Assembly: GCA_964445695.1 (NCBI GenBank)
Contig: CAYULF010000001.1
Coordinates: forward strand, 124,001-188,000
Source: JAUIKM01 sp964445695
GTDB taxonomy: Bacteria > Bacteroidota > Ignavibacteria > Kapaibacteriales > UBA7675
Direction of reading: 5' to 3'
DNA: 64,000 nt
Part shown: piece by piece, positions 7,918 through 17,109 of the stretch
How the letters are laid out: every line of letters starts with the position of its first letter
Numbering within the stretch: the stretch's first letter is position 1
Program-made: the position numbers and the translations under genes
Notes under the pieces: model-generated
What the model was told of the DNA's origin: nothing
The model's database searches: none
Seen by the model: the letters and a program-made list of their open reading frames with translations, nothing else

Positions 7918-10143
7918 TCAGACGAGTGCAAACTCTACAAAAAACGTCGCGCCCTGCCCTTCCACCGATTCGCACCAGACGCGGCCGTCCATGAGTTTGA
8001 CCAGTTTGTGCACGATGGAAAGCCCCAGGCCCACGGAGTTTTCACCGGCGGTGGGTTGAGTGGAGAGTCGCTGGAAACGCTCAAACAGGCGCGGCAATTC
8101 CTCCGGCATGATGCCCGGCCCGCTGTCCGTGACGGAAAAGAGAGCTTTCCCGTCGGCGGCTTCCAGGCGCAACACGATCTGCCCGCCCAGATTGGAGTAT
8201 TTCACTGCATTGGAAATGAGGTTGTCGAGCACCTGATCGATGCAGGCCGGATCGAGGTTGACGCTGACGGGCGTCGGAGCGGGGTCAAAGACAATTTCAA
8301 TGTTTTTCTTTTGCGCGGCTTCCTGATAACGCCGGCCGACGCTCTCGACGATTCCGTTCCAGTCCAATGGTCGGCACTGCGGGTCAACCTGGCCGCTTTC
8401 GATCTTGTTGACGTCCAGCAGCTTGGTGATCAGCGCGAGCATCTGATCTGTCACGGTCAGAATATCCTGGGCGTATTCCTGCTGCAGCGAACTCAATTCA
8501 ACCTGTTTGTCGGTTGAAATCAAGTGGGCCAACATACGGATGTTGTTGAGCGGACTGCGGAGGTCGTGCGCGGCGATGCCGAGAAACTCGTTCTTTTCGG
8601 CGTCAAGGCGTTCCAGATCAATGTTTTTCTCGCGGATTCGCTGGTTGAGCTCGCTGACGCGTTCCAGGGCGTTGGACAACTCCACGGAGCGCACGCGCTG
8701 AATCTCCGCTTCCTGACGGGCGGTCTCGGCTCGCTGCAGAATGCGAATATTCTCTACGCGGCGCGACGTCTCACGCAAGTGAAACGCGCGCAGTTCTTTG
8801 GTGTATTCGTGCAGAGTCTGCGTGGCTTCCTGCCAGCGCTCGAGTTTTGTGTAGATATCGGCGATGGTCTTGAGCGAATCGATGTAAAGGCGGCGCGTTT
8901 CATCACCGTTGGCCACGTTGCAGGCTTCCTGTAGCGTTGTGAGCGCTTCTTCGTCTCGGTCGAGGCGGGAGAGCACTTCCCCGCGTAAAATCAAGGCGCG
9001 CACGATGTTGACGTGATCGCGGCACTGTTGCAGAATTTCCAGCGCGTGGCTGACGGATTCGAGCGCGTCCTCATGTCGCTGGTTGTCCGCCACGGCAATC
9101 GCCAGCGAGAGTCGCGAGTAGGCTTCCAGGCGCATGTTGGCGGAACCGCGCATCAACTCATAGGCACGCTGGGAGACGGCGAGCTGTTTGTCCTGCGCGC
9201 CCATGTTTTTGTGCAGATTCGACTCGTTTACCAGCACCAGCGTAAGGCCGGCGGTATCGCCGATTTCCTCAAAGAGACTTCGCGATTTTTCGAGCGCGTC
9301 CAGGCACTCTTCATACTGACCAAATTCTTCATACGCGTTGCTGATTCCCATCAGCGCTTTGGCGGCCCCTTCCTTATTGCCGCATTCCAGCATGATGTCG
9401 CGCGACTTGAAGTACCACTCCAGCGCGCGTGCGTCGCCGAGCACAAAGTAGGTGTTGGCCATGTTGCCGAAGATGCGCGCGGAGCCGAGATCGCGGCGAG
9501 GCCCCAGCAAGCTGACGGCGCGCTGGTGATATTCCAGCCCCTTGCCGGTTTCCCCCAGGCGCGTGTGTGCCACGCCCAGATTGCTCATGAGGAGCGCGTT
9601 TTCGTAGTCGTCGGGATGGTCGCGCTGCAGGTTTTCCTGGCGCTGCAAATGCTCGTACGCCTCTTGATAACGGCCGAAATTCATCGCCCATAAAGCATTG
9701 AGAGCAGCCAACTTACGGTCGATCAACTCAGATGGAAGACGATCGCGCAATCCCTCGGCTTTGCTCAAATACTCCGCAAAGTCTTCCTTGTCGCTGACGG
9801 CCATGCTGACGCGCAGTGCGCACTCATACGCGGTAAAAAGTTCGGCGTAATCCTCGTGGCGCAGCAGGATTTCTATGGCGCGTTTAATACTTTCGCCGGC
9901 GGAGCTGAAGTTGCTGCCGGCCAGAGCGCTGAGCGCTTCGGCCAGTAGGGCGCGACCGCGGTAATACTCACATAACTTTTTAGCTTCGTCATCGGGTTTA
10001 ACGGCCTGATTGCAGCGGTGCACTGCTTCCAGCGCATAGCTGCGCGCCAAAGCCGGATTCACCTGGTGCTGTTCTCGGCTTCGTTGAATCAACTCTTCGA
10101 TTTGCCGCTGCTCATCCCCTGCTGCGGGCCATTCGACAGACAT
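7918..10143 (-). CDS. Soluble TPR-sensor histidine kinase
   Basis: 741 aa from ATG 10143 (a TTG at 10161 would add six residues). Residues ~20-430 are tandem TPR helices (EYHQRAVSLLGPRRDLGSA, ALEKSRSLFEEIGDTAGL, ALTTLQEACNVANGDE). A coiled coil of about 60 residues follows. Next is a HisKA domain with the phospho-accepting His near residue 526 (GIAAHDLRSPLNN). The C-terminal HATPase domain has an N box (NLISNAVKYS), G1 (DSGPGI), F box (FERF) and G2 (GLGLSI), so catalysis looks intact. There is no signal peptide, membrane segment or receiver domain, so it senses a cytoplasmic signal, probably through protein contacts of the TPRs. No response regulator is adjacent. A strong hairpin follows the stop. 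Confidence 0.93.
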   Translation of the reverse strand: MSVEWPAAGDEQRQIEELIQRSREQHQVNPALARSYALEAVHRCNQAVKPDDEAKKLCEYYRGRALLAEALSALAGSNFSSAGESIKRAIEILLRHEDYAELFTAYECALRVSMAVSDKEDFAEYLSKAEGLRDRLPSELIDRKLAALNALWAMNFGRYQEAYEHLQRQENLQRDHPDDYENALLMSNLGVAHTRLGETGKGLEYHQRAVSLLGPRRDLGSARIFGNMANTYFVLGDARALEWYFKSRDIMLECGNKEGAAKALMGISNAYEEFGQYEECLDALEKSRSLFEEIGDTAGLTLVLVNESNLHKNMGAQDKQLAVSQRAYELMRGSANMRLEAYSRLSLAIAVADNQRHEDALESVSHALEILQQCRDHVNIVRALILRGEVLSRLDRDEEALTTLQEACNVANGDETRRLYIDSLKTIADIYTKLERWQEATQTLHEYTKELRAFHLRETSRRVENIRILQRAETARQEAEIQRVRSVELSNALERVSELNQRIREKNIDLERLDAEKNEFLGIAAHDLRSPLNNIRMLAHLISTDKQVELSSLQQEYAQDILTVTDQMLALITKLLDVNKIESGQVDPQCRPLDWNGIVESVGRRYQEAAQKKNIEIVFDPAPTPVSVNLDPACIDQVLDNLISNAVKYSNLGGQIVLRLEAADGKALFSVTDSGPGIMPEELPRLFERFQRLSTQPTAGENSVGLGLSIVHKLVKLMDGRVWCESVEGQGATFFVEFALV

Positions 10144-10259
10144 AGTATCTCTTTTGTGCAAGATCGCTCTTTCAGAATCGCAGAATAGACTGTGCGGCCG
10201 AAAGATACACCGGCCGACCTATCAGATCAATCGATTTTGTGTAAAAATTTTTCATTCGT

Positions 10260-11168
10260 TCAATCGGGTGGTTCAAAGTCCACCGAACGGCCCTCGCGTT
10301 CAAGGATATGGCGCGCAAATGCGCCCGACGCACGTGAGAAGCGCCGGTTGGCGACATAGGCCAGCCCAATGGAACGCATCTGCAGCTCCGCTACCTCGGC
10401 GGACCTGAGCGTTCCCTCGCGCACTTCGGTGGCGACGGCAAAATCCGGAACGATCGCCACACCCAGCCCCGCCTGCGCAAACGACTTCTGGATTTCGACG
10501 CCGCCAAACTGCATCATGTCGCCCAGGAACAGCCCTGCGCCAAGCAGATCGGCATCAAAATGCGTGCGGGAATGCGTGCCTTCCTCCGGCAACAACAGAC
10601 GCCGGTCCACGAGGTCGGCCAGTTCCAGGCGCGGCAGGCCGTCGAGCGGGTCGCCCGGCAGAAACACGGCCACGTCGCGATACGTGAAAAGGGTCGTCGT
10701 GCGGACTTCCGGCGTGGACAGCGGCAGCGTCACCATGCCCAGGTCTATCTCGCGCGCCTGCAGCATCCGGCCTATCTGGCGCGAATGACGGCTGTGCATT
10801 GCGAACTCGATGTCGGGAAACCGGCTGAGAAAACCCTTGAGCCACTCCGGCAGTTTGTGCATGGCAATCGTGTCCGAACACCCGATTGAAACACGGCCGC
10901 GACGCAGATCGCGCAGCTCGCTCATCTGGCGGCGCGCCATGTCCCACTCATCGAATATGCGGCGCACATGTTCAAAGAGCACGGCTCCGGCCGGGGTCAC
11001 TTCCACCCCGCGCGAGGAGCGAATAAGCAACTGCTCGCCAAGCTCGCGTTCCAACGCCTGCACCTGCATGCTGATGGCCGGCTGCGATACAAACATGCGG
11101 CGCGCGGCACGGCCAAAGCCGCCCTCCTCCACTACGGCCCGGAAACTGCTCAGTCGGTGAATATCCAT
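10260..11168 (-). CDS. LysR-family transcriptional regulator
   Basis: 302 aa with the standard LysR plan. The N-terminal winged helix-turn-helix is at residues ~1-60 (LSSFRAVVEEGGFGRAARRM, FVSQPAISMQVQALERELG), then a linker helix and a two-lobed periplasmic-binding-like effector domain (RGRVSIGCSDTIAMHKLPEW to the C-terminus). The start at 11168 is supported by a strong AAGGAGGG site. It is transcribed divergently from purL across 104 bases that contain a T-N11-A dyad, so autoregulation and control of purL are both possible. The effector cannot be read from sequence; the CbbR/CysB/OxyR-type subgroup is not distinguishable here. Confidence 0.93.
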   Translation of the reverse strand: MDIHRLSSFRAVVEEGGFGRAARRMFVSQPAISMQVQALERELGEQLLIRSSRGVEVTPAGAVLFEHVRRIFDEWDMARRQMSELRDLRRGRVSIGCSDTIAMHKLPEWLKGFLSRFPDIEFAMHSRHSRQIGRMLQAREIDLGMVTLPLSTPEVRTTTLFTYRDVAVFLPGDPLDGLPRLELADLVDRRLLLPEEGTHSRTHFDADLLGAGLFLGDMMQFGGVEIQKSFAQAGLGVAIVPDFAVATEVREGTLRSAEVAELQMRSIGLAYVANRRFSRASGAFARHILEREGRSVDFEPPD

Positions 11169-11194
11169 AAGCCCTCCTTATCGGCGGCATTAAA

Positions 11195-11215
11195 ATAATG
11201 AACTTTTCTTATTAT
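11195..11215. promoter_or_regulatory. Candidate LysR operator between the LysR gene and purL
   Basis: ATAAT-N11-ATTAT, a perfect 5-bp dyad with exactly 11 bases between arms, so it contains the T-N11-A core typical of LysR sites. It lies 27 bases upstream of the LysR ATG and 58 bases upstream of purL, in an AT-rich stretch that should also hold both promoters. Confidence 0.5.
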
Positions 11216-11272
11216 CGTTCAGGTGGTATTTTTGGACCTGAGGCAATTGATTGAAGCACAATCCAGGTCATC

Positions 11273-14200
11273 ATGAGCACTATACGCCGCATTTACGTTC
11301 GCAAACGCGCCGGCTTTGACAGCCACGCCCGCCAGCTGGGCGACGATCTCCGCAACTACCTGAACATCCCCGCTCTCGAACATATCCAGATGCTCGTGCG
11401 CTACGACATAGAAGGGCTTTCCGAAGAGGAATTCCTTCTTGCTTGTCGGCGGGTGCTGGTCGAAGCGCCTGTCGACGAGGCCATAGTCGGCGAGCTTGCA
11501 ACCGGTCAGGACGAGACGCTGCTGGCCTACGAGTATCTGCCCGGTCAGTACGATCAGCGCGCCGACAGCGCCGCACAGTGCATTCAGATTCTGACCCGGC
11601 GCGAAGCGCCGCTTGTGCGCTGCGCTACAGTTCTCCTGCTGCGCGGTGGTCTCAGCGAAGCCGACATCAACAGCATCAAAGGGTATGTGATCAACAGCGT
11701 AGACTCGCGCGAGGCGGCATTGCAGCTGCCGACCAGCCTGCGTCAGGAAGCTCCGCAGCCGCCCGATGTTGCAATCATCGAGGGTTTTTGCGACCTGAAC
11801 GCGGCGGGTCTCGAGCGCCTGCGTGAAGATCTCGGACTGGCTATGAGCGGCGCCGACCTTGAGCACTGCCGCGCGTATTTCAGCGGTGAGGAAAAGCGCG
11901 ACCCGACGCTGACGGAACTGCGCGTGCTCGACACGTATTGGTCGGACCACTGCCGCCACACGACCTTCCTGAGTGAACTGACGCACATTGAAATCACCAA
12001 CGGCATGCTGGGCAAACCGATCGGCGACGCATTGGAACTGTACCGCGCACTGCGACGCGAGACCTTCGGTGAGACGCCGCCGCCGGAGTGTCTCATGGAC
12101 ATTGCCACGATTTACGCGCGCAACCGCAAACGGGCGGGCACGCTGCCCGACCTTGAGGTCTCTGAGGAAATCAACGCGGCCAGCATCATCGTGCCGACCG
12201 AGGTCGACGGCAAAACCGAAGAGTGGCTGGTGATGTTCAAGAACGAAACGCACAATCACCCCACGGAGATAGAACCATTCGGCGGCGCGGCCACCTGCGT
12301 CGGCGGCGCCATTCGCGATCCCCTGTCCGGCCGTGCTTATGTCTACCAGGCCATGCGCGTCTCCGGCGGTGCGGACCCGCTTACGCCGCTGAGCGAGACG
12401 CCGGCGGGCAAACTGCCGCAGCGCAAAATCGCGACGGAAGCCGCACGCGGTTTCTCGTCCTACGGCAACCAGATCGGCCTTGCCACGGGCATCGTCAATG
12501 AGTTTTACCACCCGGATTACGTCGCCAAACGCATGGAAGTCGGTGCGGTTATCGCAGCCGCCCCGCGCGAAAATGTGGTGCGCGGCGTGCCCGAACCCGG
12601 CGATATCATCGTGTTGCTCGGCGGTCGTACCGGTCGCGACGGCTGCGGCGGCGCGACGGGATCGTCCAAAGAACACACGCAGGAATCGCTGGAAACCGCC
12701 GGCGCCGAAGTGCAGAAAGGCAACCCGCCGACCGAGCGCAAAATCCAACGGCTGTTCCGCAACGGCGAAGCGACGCGGCTCATCAAGCGCTGCAACGATT
12801 TCGGCGCAGGCGGAGTCTCCGTCGCCGTCGGTGAGCTGGCGCCGGGCCTGCTGATCGATCTGGACAAAGTGCCGCTTAAATACGAGGGACTGGACGGTAC
12901 GGAGCTGGCCATTTCGGAATCGCAGGAACGCATGGCCGTGGTGCTCGATCCCGGCGACGTCGAACAATTCTCGCGCATGGCGGCGGCTGAAAACCTCGAA
13001 GCCACCGCGATTGCGACCGTCAGCGGCGACAATCGACTGACGATGAGCTGGCGCGGCCGGAACATCGTCGATATCAGCCGCGCCTTTCTGGACACAAACG
13101 GCGTGCGCCAGACCAGCCGCGCGGTGATCCAGACGCCGAATGAAAACTACGGGTACTTTCTGATTCGCGACCACACGCCGCCGGGACCCATCCGCAAGTC
13201 CTGGGAGGCGATGATGGGCTCGATTGAGTTCTGTTCGCGCAAAGGCCTGGGCGACATGTTCGACTCCAGCATCGGCGCGGCTTCCACCTTTGTACCCTAC
13301 GGCGGCAAACGACAGCTCAGTCCGGCCGACGTCATGGTCGCCACGCTCCCCGTCGACGGCGAGCAGACGCCGACAGCAACGATCATGAGCAACGGTTTCA
13401 CGCCAGACCTTGCGACCTGGAGCCCATTCCACGGCGGCCTGTACGCCGTGGTCGAAGCTGTAGCAAAGATTGTCGCGGCGGGCGGACAATACGACCGCAC
13501 CCGCCTTTCGCTGCAGGAATACTTTGAAAAGCTTGGACGCGATCCGCAGCGCTGGGGCAAACCCCTGGCGGCGTTGCTCGGAGCCCTGCGCGCGCAATGC
13601 GAACTGGGCACGCCGGCCATCGGCGGCAAGGACAGCATGTCCGGCACATTCAAGGACATCAACGTGCCGCCGACGCTGGTTGCTTTTGCCGTTTGTCCCG
13701 CCGACGCGCGCAAGGTGGTCTCCAGCGAGTTCAAATACATGGGCACGAGCGTGGTGATTCTCGACGCAGAATACGACGTGCACGACCTGCCCGTCTGGTC
13801 GCGCCTGAAATCTCTCTACGACAGTTATCTGAAGGCCGTGTCGGAAGGCAAAATAATCTCGGCGCGTTCAGTGGGACACGGCGGCATTGCGGCGGCTCTG
13901 ACCGGAATGATGCTCGGCAACAACATCGGCATGAGGTTCAAACGCGTGCACGCTCCGCGCGAACTGTACCGCTCGCTGTTTGGCTCGATCATCTGTGAGA
14001 TGGCCCCGGGCGCCGATCCGGCCGAAGTGTTTGCAGACGTCGAACACCGCGTACTCGGCAAGACAATTGAAGAGGATGAAGTCGACATCAACGGCGAACT
14101 CGTCGACCTGCGCAAGCTGCGCGCTGCCTGGACGGGCGGACTCGAAAAAGTCTATCCGACCGGCAGCAAGGTTGAAGGCACGGCGCAGACGATCGAAGCG

Positions 14201-15040
14201 GCGGCAGGCGTCAAGTCCTTCCACGCCGCAACAACAACGCCGCGGCCGCGCGTGCTGATTCCCGTGTTCCCCGGCAGCAACTGCGAAATCGATTCCGCCC
14301 GCGCATTCCGCAAAGCCGGCGCCGAGGTCGAAACATTTGTGTTCCGCAATCTGACGCCGCAAGCCGTCGAGGACTCGCTGCAAGAACTGGCGCACAGCCT
14401 GGACCGAAGCAACATCCTGATGCTGCCCGGCGGTTTCAGCGCCGGCGACGAACCGGACGGCTCGGGCAAATTCATTGCGGCGGTCTTCCACAATAATCGC
14501 GTGGCGGACGCCACCATGCGCCTGCTGCAGGAACGCGACGGACTGGCGCTGGGAATCTGCAACGGCTTCCAGGCGCTGATCAAACTGGGGCTGCTGCCGT
14601 ACGGCGAGATCCGCGAACTGACGTCTGACGCCCCGACGCTGACATTCAACGCGATCGGACGCCACGTGGCTACGATGGTGCACACGCGAATCACGAGCTC
14701 GGCGACGCCCTGGTTCGCCTGTGCCGAACCCGGCGCCGTGCACTGCGTGCCCGTTTCTCACGGCGAAGGACGTTTTGTCTGCTCGCCGGAAGCCATGCAG
14801 GAATTGGTTCGCAACGGACAGATTGCCGCTCAGTACGTCGATCACAATGGCAACGCCAGCATGGATCCGGAGTACAATCCAAATGGATCCATGAATGCCG
14901 TGGAAGCGCTGATCAGTCCGGACGGACGTATTCTCGGCAAAATGGCGCACTCGGAGCGCGTCGGCCCCTACGTGGCGGTGAATATCTTCGGAGAGAAAGA
15001 TCAGAAGTTGTTTGAAGCCGGCGTGAAATACTTTGCCTGA
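11273..15040 (+). CDS. purL: Phosphoribosylformylglycinamidine synthase, single-chain
   Basis: 1255 aa, the length of the fused PurS-PurL-PurQ enzyme. It converts FGAR, glutamine and ATP to FGAM in step four of purine synthesis. The N-terminal ~150 residues are PurS-like (DDLRNYLNIPALEHIQMLVR). The synthase core contains HCRHTTF, the ETHNHPTEIEPFGGAATC substrate/ATP motif and the duplicated AIRS-like half (GGKDSMSGTF). The C-terminal class I glutaminase starts near residue 1000 (PVFPGSNCEIDSARAF). Its nucleophile elbow is GICNGFQ with Cys near residue 1096, and SHGEGRF supplies the distal His region. It is monocistronic, converges with a - strand gene 16 bases beyond its stop, and diverges from a LysR regulator, an unusual neighbour for purL. 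TTAA occurs about once in the whole gene. Confidence 0.97.
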   Translation: MSTIRRIYVRKRAGFDSHARQLGDDLRNYLNIPALEHIQMLVRYDIEGLSEEEFLLACRRVLVEAPVDEAIVGELATGQDETLLAYEYLPGQYDQRADSAAQCIQILTRREAPLVRCATVLLLRGGLSEADINSIKGYVINSVDSREAALQLPTSLRQEAPQPPDVAIIEGFCDLNAAGLERLREDLGLAMSGADLEHCRAYFSGEEKRDPTLTELRVLDTYWSDHCRHTTFLSELTHIEITNGMLGKPIGDALELYRALRRETFGETPPPECLMDIATIYARNRKRAGTLPDLEVSEEINAASIIVPTEVDGKTEEWLVMFKNETHNHPTEIEPFGGAATCVGGAIRDPLSGRAYVYQAMRVSGGADPLTPLSETPAGKLPQRKIATEAARGFSSYGNQIGLATGIVNEFYHPDYVAKRMEVGAVIAAAPRENVVRGVPEPGDIIVLLGGRTGRDGCGGATGSSKEHTQESLETAGAEVQKGNPPTERKIQRLFRNGEATRLIKRCNDFGAGGVSVAVGELAPGLLIDLDKVPLKYEGLDGTELAISESQERMAVVLDPGDVEQFSRMAAAENLEATAIATVSGDNRLTMSWRGRNIVDISRAFLDTNGVRQTSRAVIQTPNENYGYFLIRDHTPPGPIRKSWEAMMGSIEFCSRKGLGDMFDSSIGAASTFVPYGGKRQLSPADVMVATLPVDGEQTPTATIMSNGFTPDLATWSPFHGGLYAVVEAVAKIVAAGGQYDRTRLSLQEYFEKLGRDPQRWGKPLAALLGALRAQCELGTPAIGGKDSMSGTFKDINVPPTLVAFAVCPADARKVVSSEFKYMGTSVVILDAEYDVHDLPVWSRLKSLYDSYLKAVSEGKIISARSVGHGGIAAALTGMMLGNNIGMRFKRVHAPRELYRSLFGSIICEMAPGADPAEVFADVEHRVLGKTIEEDEVDINGELVDLRKLRAAWTGGLEKVYPTGSKVEGTAQTIEAAAGVKSFHAATTTPRPRVLIPVFPGSNCEIDSARAFRKAGAEVETFVFRNLTPQAVEDSLQELAHSLDRSNILMLPGGFSAGDEPDGSGKFIAAVFHNNRVADATMRLLQERDGLALGICNGFQALIKLGLLPYGEIRELTSDAPTLTFNAIGRHVATMVHTRITSSATPWFACAEPGAVHCVPVSHGEGRFVCSPEAMQELVRNGQIAAQYVDHNGNASMDPEYNPNGSMNAVEALISPDGRILGKMAHSERVGPYVAVNIFGEKDQKLFEAGVKYFA

Positions 15041-15056
15041 GGTCGCGGAAACGGAC

Positions 15057-16334
15057 TCAGACCCATTCGCTGTGGTGTTTGTCGCCGACGAGTCCGAGCG
15101 AAAGCTGAAAGCGGTGATTGGTGGTGTCGCTCTCAAAGCCGAATTGCGCGGCCCATTCATAGCTGATGCGATTGCTCAAAGCACTTGAACTTTCAACCGA
15201 AGAGCGATAAAGTCCTAGTTTCCAACGATCAACCTGCGACTCCACAAAGTCGCCGATAGGCTCAAGCAGCTTGAGCAGGTAGCCGCGCGTGTCGGGTCGT
15301 TTTTCCTGCAGGTTGTTGGTGCGCTGGATATTGTGCACCATTGATATCAGCTCGTCGTCGATGCCGGACAGACTCAGGACCAGACGCATCGTACTGTCGC
15401 GATTTTCAAAGCGGATAATCGCCTGCCAGTCCGTGGCAAAACGCAGATTGCGCCGGTAGCTGAACGGCATGTTGTCCGGCAAATAAGTCTGCACCCGCTC
15501 CATGATGTAGGCGCGAAAGCGGTTGACGAGATCGCGTTTCACGATTTCCAGCAACACCTGCTGCCGCTCCGCCTCATTCGCGTACATGTTGTTTACCAGC
15601 GACCAGATGAAGTCTTCCATCGACGTGCCGCGTTCCGTCACGCCGTCCGCCAGTTGCTTCATGCCGTTGTTGCCGCCGGGATTGCCCAGAAGCAGAATGA
15701 CCGGAGGCGGCAGACGAAGTTGCTCACGCAGGCGGCGCACTCCGGCCTCCCAGCCTTCTTCCAGTCGCGACGACAGCAACACCACATCCAGCTGACGATT
15801 CAGAAACGCATGTGAAACGCCCTGCTCCAGATTGGTGGCGCTTTCCAGTGAATACACCGCGTCCAGCAGCGGCTCAACTTTGCCGACAAAAGAGGCATCG
15901 TTGTCAATGAGTAAAAGGGATTTGCGATCCGTGCGCCTGATGCCGCAGCGCAGTGCGACTGTATAGATTACGCGCGAAAGATTTTTGCGGGTCTGGGCCG
16001 GATCAAATGGTTTGGTGAGGACGGCCTGAATGTTGTGCGTACTGAGTTCTTTCAGAATCGGATCGCCCTCATCACACAGGATGACGACGGACGTGACGGC
16101 GTATGCTTCCAACCTGCGGACTGCGGTCAGGAATTGCGCGGCGCCTGTATCTTCCAGGCGCGCGTCCAGGAGAATCAACTCGAGTTGCGGCTTGGAACTC
16201 AGCTGGGCGACGGCGTCCTTGCCGTTTTCTGCTTCGAGAATTTCGAACTCGGAGTAGTCCAACTGCCCCAGCAGATTAACCAGAATTTTGCGATGGAATC
16301 GTTCCCCCGCAACTATCAGGACATTAATTGGCAT
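15057..16334 (-). CDS. Protein with two degenerate receiver-like domains
   Basis: 425 aa from ATG 16334; an earlier in-frame Met at 16370 is possible and no clear Shine-Dalgarno decides. Residues ~1-125 look like a receiver domain: the phosphorylatable Asp (LILLDARLED) and the conserved Lys (LTKPFDP) remain, but the N-terminal acidic pair is replaced (VLIVAGERFHR). Residues ~145-260 are a second receiver-like unit with the acidic pair kept (LLLIDNDASF) but Ser where the phospho-Asp should be (VVLLSSRLEEG). The C-terminal ~170 residues are an unrecognised alpha/beta domain. It is the last gene of a - strand set behind the CPXCG and BLUF genes. Probably a signalling protein working through protein contacts; output unknown. 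Confidence 0.8.
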   Translation of the reverse strand: MPINVLIVAGERFHRKILVNLLGQLDYSEFEILEAENGKDAVAQLSSKPQLELILLDARLEDTGAAQFLTAVRRLEAYAVTSVVILCDEGDPILKELSTHNIQAVLTKPFDPAQTRKNLSRVIYTVALRCGIRRTDRKSLLLIDNDASFVGKVEPLLDAVYSLESATNLEQGVSHAFLNRQLDVVLLSSRLEEGWEAGVRRLREQLRLPPPVILLLGNPGGNNGMKQLADGVTERGTSMEDFIWSLVNNMYANEAERQQVLLEIVKRDLVNRFRAYIMERVQTYLPDNMPFSYRRNLRFATDWQAIIRFENRDSTMRLVLSLSGIDDELISMVHNIQRTNNLQEKRPDTRGYLLKLLEPIGDFVESQVDRWKLGLYRSSVESSSALSNRISYEWAAQFGFESDTTNHRFQLSLGLVGDKHHSEWV

Positions 16335-16456
16335 ACAAAACGCAACTCTTACACGCTCATTCGCAAACATCTTCGGAATTGGGCACAATGATAAAGATTT
16401 TTTGGGATTATTGGTCCTGTTGATCGCTTTCGGTGGAAACTGCAACCGCAGGCGTG

Positions 16457-16657
16457 TTACTGTCCCAGTACTTCAGCCGAGAATTCAACCAATTCCGAGT
16501 CGACGAAAAAGCAACGGATCAGCATCGGATTGCAGCACACTTCGCAGTCTTCAACGTAGTCCTGGCGCGGCACGCTGCCGTCCAGCAGCACGCTGATTTC
16601 CTCCCAACAATAGGGACAGGTAAAGTGCTGCTCCAGCAGTTCGCCGCCCTTGAACAT
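16457..16657 (-). CDS. CPXCG-type cysteine-rich small protein
   Basis: 66 aa. Two cysteine pairs, CPYC (residues ~14-17) and CEVCC (~38-42), match the small CPXCG motif family, a zinc-ribbon-like fold of unknown role. The pattern between them (WEEISVLLDGSVPRQDYVEDCEVC) and the following NPMLI segment are typical of the family. It starts 14 bases after the stop of the BLUF gene and is followed by the degenerate receiver gene 122 bases later, so the three may form a unit, although in other genomes this small protein occurs in varied contexts. Confidence 0.85.
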   Translation of the reverse strand: MFKGGELLEQHFTCPYCWEEISVLLDGSVPRQDYVEDCEVCCNPMLIRCFFVDSELVEFSAEVLGQ

Positions 16658-16671
16658 GCGCCGTCCGGATT

Positions 16672-17094
16672 TCAGGTTCTGAATTTGCGCGCTATCGCCA
16701 GCGCCTTTTTTTGTGCGACGTTGATCTCCGAGGATTCCGCGCTGATATCCATGTTGGTAATCGCCTGCAGGCGGGCCTGGTCGATGGTAAGGCGCTCCTC
16801 CAGGTTGAGCAGACCCATATGCCAGCGCTGAAACATGCGATTCTCGATGGTGGCGTGCAGCAGCAGGCGGATGTCCGTGTGGCGTTTGTCGTGCAGAATA
16901 CGCGAATACAGCCTGGTGAGCACCTCAATCGGCCCTTCCAGAATCTGCAGGAAGTTGCCGGCGCGATAAATCAGCAGACCGGAAATATCGTGTTCCTGAT
17001 TAAATCTTCTTGCCTGAGTGAGCAGTTCTTCCAGCTCCGGCTTGGTCATTTGCCGGACGGAGCGACTGACATAAATCAAGGTAGAAAGTTGCAT
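16672..17094 (-). CDS. BLUF-domain blue-light photoreceptor
   Basis: 140 aa, a short stand-alone BLUF protein (FAD-based blue-light sensor). All photochemically important positions are readable and fall at the same residue numbers as in the cyanobacterial PixD/Slr1694 protein: Tyr8 (LIYVSR), Asn32 (RRFNQEH), Gln50 (NFLQILEG), Trp91 and Met93 (RWHMG). About 45 residues follow the domain and probably form the C-terminal helices used for oligomer contacts. No enzymatic output domain is fused, so signalling must go through a partner. The next genes on the strand encode a CPXCG protein and a degenerate receiver protein, the obvious candidates. A GC-rich hairpin lies just upstream of the start. Confidence 0.92.
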   Translation of the reverse strand: MQLSTLIYVSRSVRQMTKPELEELLTQARRFNQEHDISGLLIYRAGNFLQILEGPIEVLTRLYSRILHDKRHTDIRLLLHATIENRMFQRWHMGLLNLEERLTIDQARLQAITNMDISAESSEINVAQKKALAIARKFRT

Positions 17095-17109
17095 AGACTT
17101 AGTGCACCG

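Noticed and set aside
11219..13783. 854-codon open frame on the - strand opposite purL
   Set aside because: Antisense shadow of purL: GC-rich third-position effects keep it open, the product is low-complexity Arg/Ala/His-rich, and no ribosome-binding site or family pattern is present.
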